11,025 nucleotides of DNA from Ectocarpus siliculosus (lineage: Eukaryota > Sar > Phaeophyceae > Ectocarpales > Ectocarpaceae): positions 839,230-850,254 of the forward strand of contig FN649757.1 in NCBI GenBank assembly GCA_000310025.1. Direction: 5' to 3'. Each line of letters opens with the position of its first letter. Position 1 is the stretch's first letter. Shown piece after piece: positions 8,613 through 11,025 of the stretch. Position numbers and translations under genes: made by a program. The notes beneath the pieces are model-generated. The model searched no databases and was not told the DNA's origin. It saw only the letters and a program-made list of their open reading frames with translations.

Positions 8613-8760
8613 GTCGAGTTCCCTGTACTTAATATCCCAACTGCTGCTGGACGGCGACGACCCAAAGAAGACATTGATCTTTCCCACCATCGATGTTTCG
8701 TACAACATCAGGACAGACAGAGAGATCACCTACTATCTGGCATGCAACCCAACCACGTGA
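8613..8760 (+). CDS. Orphan coding-like exon, unknown protein (partial)
   Basis: After the acceptor-like TTTTCCAG (ending at 8612) one frame runs to TGA at 8758-8760. About three quarters of its codons from 8641 on end in G or C, unlike the surrounding DNA. It reads SLYLISQLLLDGDDPKK, then TLIFPTIDVSYNI and REITYYLACNPTT. A GTGAAC donor at 8757 may end the exon before the stop. The stretch ISQLLLDGDDPKK is faintly like the VSQLLLLDxxDPKK strand-helix region of ClpP proteases. What follows does not match ClpP, and the Ser/His catalytic segments are absent, so no name is given. No matching upstream or downstream exon was found. It may be an exon of a gene extending outside recognition or a gene fragment. 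Confidence 0.4.
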
Positions 8761-8775
8761 ACAAAAAAATCAGTA

Positions 8776-8781
8776 AATAAA
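8776..8781 (+). promoter_or_regulatory. AATAAA hexamer just after the orphan exon
   Basis: AATAAA lies 16 bases after the TGA at 8758-8760. It could serve polyadenylation if the orphan exon is terminal. AT-rich context makes a chance match likely, and other AATAAA hexamers lie at 9241 and 9681. Confidence 0.2.
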
Positions 8782-8810
8782 TACAGAGCGACAGTCATGC
8801 CAATACGTCA

Positions 8811-8876
8811 CTACTGCTGTTGGTACCGCTGTGTGGCTTCGCGTCCGCCACACACGCAGCAGCGGTACTGCAGTAG
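8811..8876. repeat. Imperfect inverted repeat (hairpin) of 66 bases
   Basis: Left-arm segments CTACTGC (8811-8817), GTACCGCTG (8823-8831) and TGTGG (8832-8836) pair with GCAGTAG (8870-8876), CAGCGGTAC (8860-8868) and CCACA (8848-8852). That gives 21 base pairs interrupted by two bulges, around a GC-rich loop. No coding frame explains it. Confidence 0.75.
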
Positions 8877-8881
8877 GGGCC

Positions 8882-9300
8882 GAGTCGGAGGCGGCGGGGG
8901 GGGTGCCAACTGGTGCAACGGGGGGTGGGTAGGATGTTTGAGAATAATAGCTACGGACGGGGAGTTAGACCTATACATACATGATATCCGGCTGGCTGGT
9001 CTTTAGATGGGATTATGGGTGTCATATTATTGGTGGCAGCGGTGGTGGCTGTGAGATGGGATGCGCTTTGTGGGAGTGTGGGTGGGATCGGAGCTTCGTG
9101 AGAAGTTATAGCTGGGAAGCGGTGGTACGATTATCCGATGGATAGAATAATTGGCGATGGGAACCAAAACATCTCCTACCATCCCACCACCTACCGTCCT
9201 CCCATTACCAAATTTACCATCATCCCATTGAACTCCAGGAAATAAAAGCCATCGCGGTGTGAGATTAGTTCTGTCAGCAATCCCCTACAGTCTACTGCGG
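8882..9300. repeat. G-rich to C-rich block with imperfect 12-bp terminal inverted repeats
   Basis: The plus strand is G-rich (8882-9110, with G runs near 8895-8930 and repeated GGGAT) and turns C-rich (9168-9230, with repeated ATCCC). ATGGGATTATGG at 9007-9018 pairs with CCATCATCCCAT at 9217-9228, 11 of 12, and inner parts (GGTGGTGG against CCACCACC) also pair loosely. No target-site duplication was seen at the borders. No coding frame was found. Confidence 0.4.
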
Positions 9301-9345
9301 TAGAACATGCTTGGTAGCCTCAGTAGTAGACGGACTTTCGACCGT

Positions 9346-9662
9346 TCAGGTCCACAATATACTTGTACATACAAAATAGAACCCACCACACGATCCCTTG
9401 ACATTCGGCTTCTTCGTATGTGTACACAAGGAGAAACGATTTCCAAAAAAAACTCGTTCGTGCTTTCATCGATAAAACACACAGGCCATTTCAGGTCGGA
9501 TTTAGGTAGATCCGACTCTTGTATTCTTGTAATCAAATTCGAAATCGAGAACCGATTCCTTCGTTAAGACCGGCCCTCCCTCAGGTCCACAACTTTTCGC
9601 CGATTGATAACTACGTACCATAGGGTACAAGACAGAACCCACCACACGATCCCTTGACATTC
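9346..9662. repeat. Duplicated segment with a 29-bp perfect core
   Basis: A 29-base sequence at 9378-9406, starting agaacccaccaca, recurs without change at 9634-9662. Upstream, tcaggtccacaa at 9346-9357 recurs at 9581-9592. The two distances differ (256 and 235), so the copies differ by about 21 bases of insertion or deletion. The DNA between and around is non-coding on present evidence. Confidence 0.9.
9495..9516. other. Small perfect hairpin
   Basis: GTCGGAT (9495-9501) and ATCCGAC (9510-9516) pair over seven bases around an eight-base loop. It sits between the two copies of the duplicated segment. Confidence 0.5.
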
Positions 9663-9711
9663 ATTCCGCTTACGACATACAATAAAAAAAGTACGCATGA
9701 CTGAGGACTGA

Positions 9712-9741
9712 GGCCGTGGGGGCCGATAGCCCCCCGCGGCC
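9712..9741. other. Very GC-rich hairpin
   Basis: GGCCGTGGGGG (9712-9722) pairs with CCCCCGCGGCC (within 9730-9741), eleven pairs including one T-G, with one bulged C. The loop is short (around CGATAG). It lies 22 bases after an A-rich run (9681-9690). It could be a structured RNA element or replication-slippage product; nothing identifies a function. Confidence 0.65.
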
Positions 9742-9806
9742 GGAGTATGTACTTGTACTTCCTAGAAAACTCGGAGCACAGGTCGAGTGTCTGGGTGCAG
9801 AGTGCG

Positions 9807-9931
9807 GTGAGTGTTTGGCGGAAGTCAGCAGTCCGGTCGCCCGGACAAAAAATGAAGGGAAGCATGCTGCAGATGTCACCATATCACTTACACCTGCTGC
9901 TCTCTGCTCCGCTCTCTGCTCTCTGCCTCAG
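9807..9931 (+). other. Possible intron in an unassigned transcription unit
   Basis: A strong donor, GTGAGT (9807), is followed 125 bases later by a strong acceptor, CTCTGCCTCAG (ending at 9931), with a long pyrimidine run of CTCTGCT units (9893-9927). A frame beginning near 9856 stays open for about 110 codons, through 9934 (DDTGYTAVC...) and DFDMVNTIITVRQKYNI, up to a TGA at 10186, where another GTGAGT donor lies at 10185. Codon use is only mildly coding-like and no domain was recognised, so no CDS is called. Confidence 0.25.
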
Positions 9932-10056
9932 AAGACGATACAGGGTATACCGCGGTCTGCCACTCACAGCAGCCCACCATCTACTGCAGAGAAAGAGGGG
10001 CAACAAAACGGATGGATTTTGACATGGTGAACACCATCATCACCGTGCGACAAAAA

Positions 10057-10064
10057 TATAATAT
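10057..10064 (+). promoter_or_regulatory. TATA-like box
   Basis: TATAATAT lies 24-31 bases upstream of the ATG at 10088, in an otherwise GC-rich stretch. It could drive transcription of the unassigned unit to its right. This is a motif match only. Confidence 0.2.
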
Positions 10065-10087
10065 CCCCAAACCGACTCACACATTAC

Positions 10088-10396
10088 ATGCAACAAGAAG
10101 AGCTGTGCAGCGAGGCAGTCTCGGCGGATCGAGGACGAGTCACCGCGGCGCTCCCGCTGTCTACCTCCCTCTACCCTGTACTTGGTGAGTCAAGTCCTGC
10201 GGTAAGCGTTTGCTTCGGCATCTCTCGCTGTAGTATTATAGCCCAACGGCGGCCAAATACACACATCGTAAGAGGAGTCTCAGGAGCGCTGTTTAGAGCC
10301 CGTTGCCCGCTGCCAGCAGCGTTAAGCGAGGAGCAACCGCACACGCATGCCCAGCAGCAGCAGCTACATTGTTGTAGCGCAAGACAAGCCCATTAA
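10088..10396 (+). CDS. Doubtful reading frame, possible first exon
   Basis: A frame of 102 codons starts at ATG 10088, shortly after a TATA-like box. It contains a GTGAGT donor at 10185 and a GTAAGC donor at 10202. If spliced at 10185 it would supply 32 codons (MQQEELCSEAV and on). The later part, with a His/Gln-rich end, looks non-coding. No homology was recognised and no partner exon was found. Confidence 0.15.
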   Translation: MQQEELCSEAVSADRGRVTAALPLSTSLYPVLGESSPAVSVCFGISRCSIIAQRRPNTHIVRGVSGALFRARCPLPAALSEEQPHTHAQQQQLHCCSARQAH

Positions 10397-10782
10397 TGGT
10401 TCACACTAGAAGAAGTAAACTCGGAGAGCGAGAGGCAGTGAGGAAAAGGGTGGGGAGGAGGGGGAAGATGACGAGGAAGGACAAAGAGGAGGATGAGGAC
10501 AAGGAGAGGGAGAGGAGTCGGGCGGAGGTTCGAGGGGGTGTAAACGCACCCCGAAACGGTGTTCTCTTCGGGTTGTTGCCGCAGGGTTACGGTCGGGGTT
10601 GGCAGATTTGCGTGCGAGAATGTCGGCAAAAAATGCAGGGCGGAACGGTAGGCGAACACTCTCAGCGTACTTGCGAGCTCCTACAGTACATGATGAGAAA
10701 CAAACATGTTCCGCGGCTTCCGGTCAGCATTGGGGTTCTTCGTTCACGCGCGCAGAGGCGTGATGGTGCTACATACTCTTGA
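10396..10782 (+). CDS. Doubtful reading frame with a charged, low-complexity N terminus
   Basis: The frame runs 128 codons from ATG 10396. Residues about 5-46 are almost all Arg, Lys, Glu and Asp, because a purine-rich tract is being translated. The rest (GVLFGLLPQGYGRGWQICV and on) shows no known domain. The opposite strand is also open over part of it. It could be an untranslated region or chance. Confidence 0.2.
   Translation: MVHTRRSKLGEREAVRKRVGRRGKMTRKDKEEDEDKERERSRAEVRGGVNAPRNGVLFGLLPQGYGRGWQICVRECRQKMQGGTVGEHSQRTCELLQYMMRNKHVPRLPVSIGVLRSRAQRRDGATYS
10424..10525 (+). repeat. Purine-rich tract
   Basis: About 100 bases are almost entirely A and G on the plus strand, mostly irregular GAGGA and GGACAAAG units. 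It may form unusual DNA structure. It explains the run of charged residues in the overlapping frame. Confidence 0.75.
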
Positions 10783-11025
10783 GCTTTTTTGTAGTTTCAC
10801 TGAAATTTCGGTGGAGGACGTGGGTGTAGATGATGTGCATGATGATGGTTGTTGTGTGTGTTTCTTTCTGCACATTCTTGAAGCACCGGCATGTAAGGCG
10901 TATTTTTGTGCCTCACAGCACCTATCTATCTTTGTAGCACACCGGTTAATTAAACAGGTTCGACGTGCACTTGAATGCATACGATTACAAGGAATAACAG
11001 AAAACCAGGGTGGTAGTTCACGGAG
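10783..11025. other. Window end, nothing assigned
   Basis: A T/G-rich stretch holds an imperfect GATGAT/GTTGTGTGTG low-complexity run (10825-10865). Short minus-strand frames are not protein-like. No gene, RNA or element is supported here. Confidence 0.5.

Noticed and set aside
9611-9882. Overlapping short frames on both strands near the GC-rich hairpin
   Set aside because: Several frames are open together, with no bias favouring one and no recognisable protein.
10520-10560. GGTTCGA and a GGGGTG/CACCCC stem suggesting a tRNA or structured RNA
   Set aside because: No cloverleaf can be built around it, and the stem is only six pairs in a low-complexity context.

Overview
This window looks like nuclear DNA of a eukaryote with intron-rich genes, most probably a stramenopile and plausibly a brown alga. 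That placement is an inference from gene structure, base composition and the style of the intergenic DNA; no database was consulted. The evidence is short exons with G/C-ending codons, GTGA-type splice donors, pyrimidine-rich acceptors, T/G-rich non-coding DNA and many small degenerate repeats. No bacterial operon, CRISPR array, rRNA or tRNA was found.

The one secure gene is on the plus strand. It encodes a SEC14-like (CRAL-TRIO) lipid-binding/lipid-transfer protein. Its core is five exons (about 3462-3605, 4650-4824, 4988-5134, 5878-6054, 6352-6447) that join in one reading frame with GT-AG introns and end at the stop at 6445-6447. Three further phase-compatible exons lie upstream (1137-1854, 2220-2296, 2734-2846). 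If they belong to the gene, the product is about 548 residues, with two hydrophobic segments and a low-complexity Gly/Ala/Pro linker ahead of the CRAL-TRIO domain: a membrane-anchored SEC14-like protein. The 5' part is a hypothesis; the CRAL-TRIO core is not.

Layout: 1-450 is AT-rich DNA built of degenerate ~72-bp tandem repeats. 653-1065 holds a possible small two-exon gene (85 residues, family unknown). 1137-6447 is the SEC14-like gene. 6448-8600 is its 3' flank, T/G-rich with short repeats and no convincing coding exon. 8613-8760 holds an orphan coding-like exon. 8760-9760 is intergenic, with two strong inverted repeats, an imperfect terminal-inverted-repeat block and a duplicated segment. 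9760-11025 has weak signs of another plus-strand transcription unit (splice-site pairs, a TATA-like box, a purine-rich tract), but no gene could be assigned with confidence.
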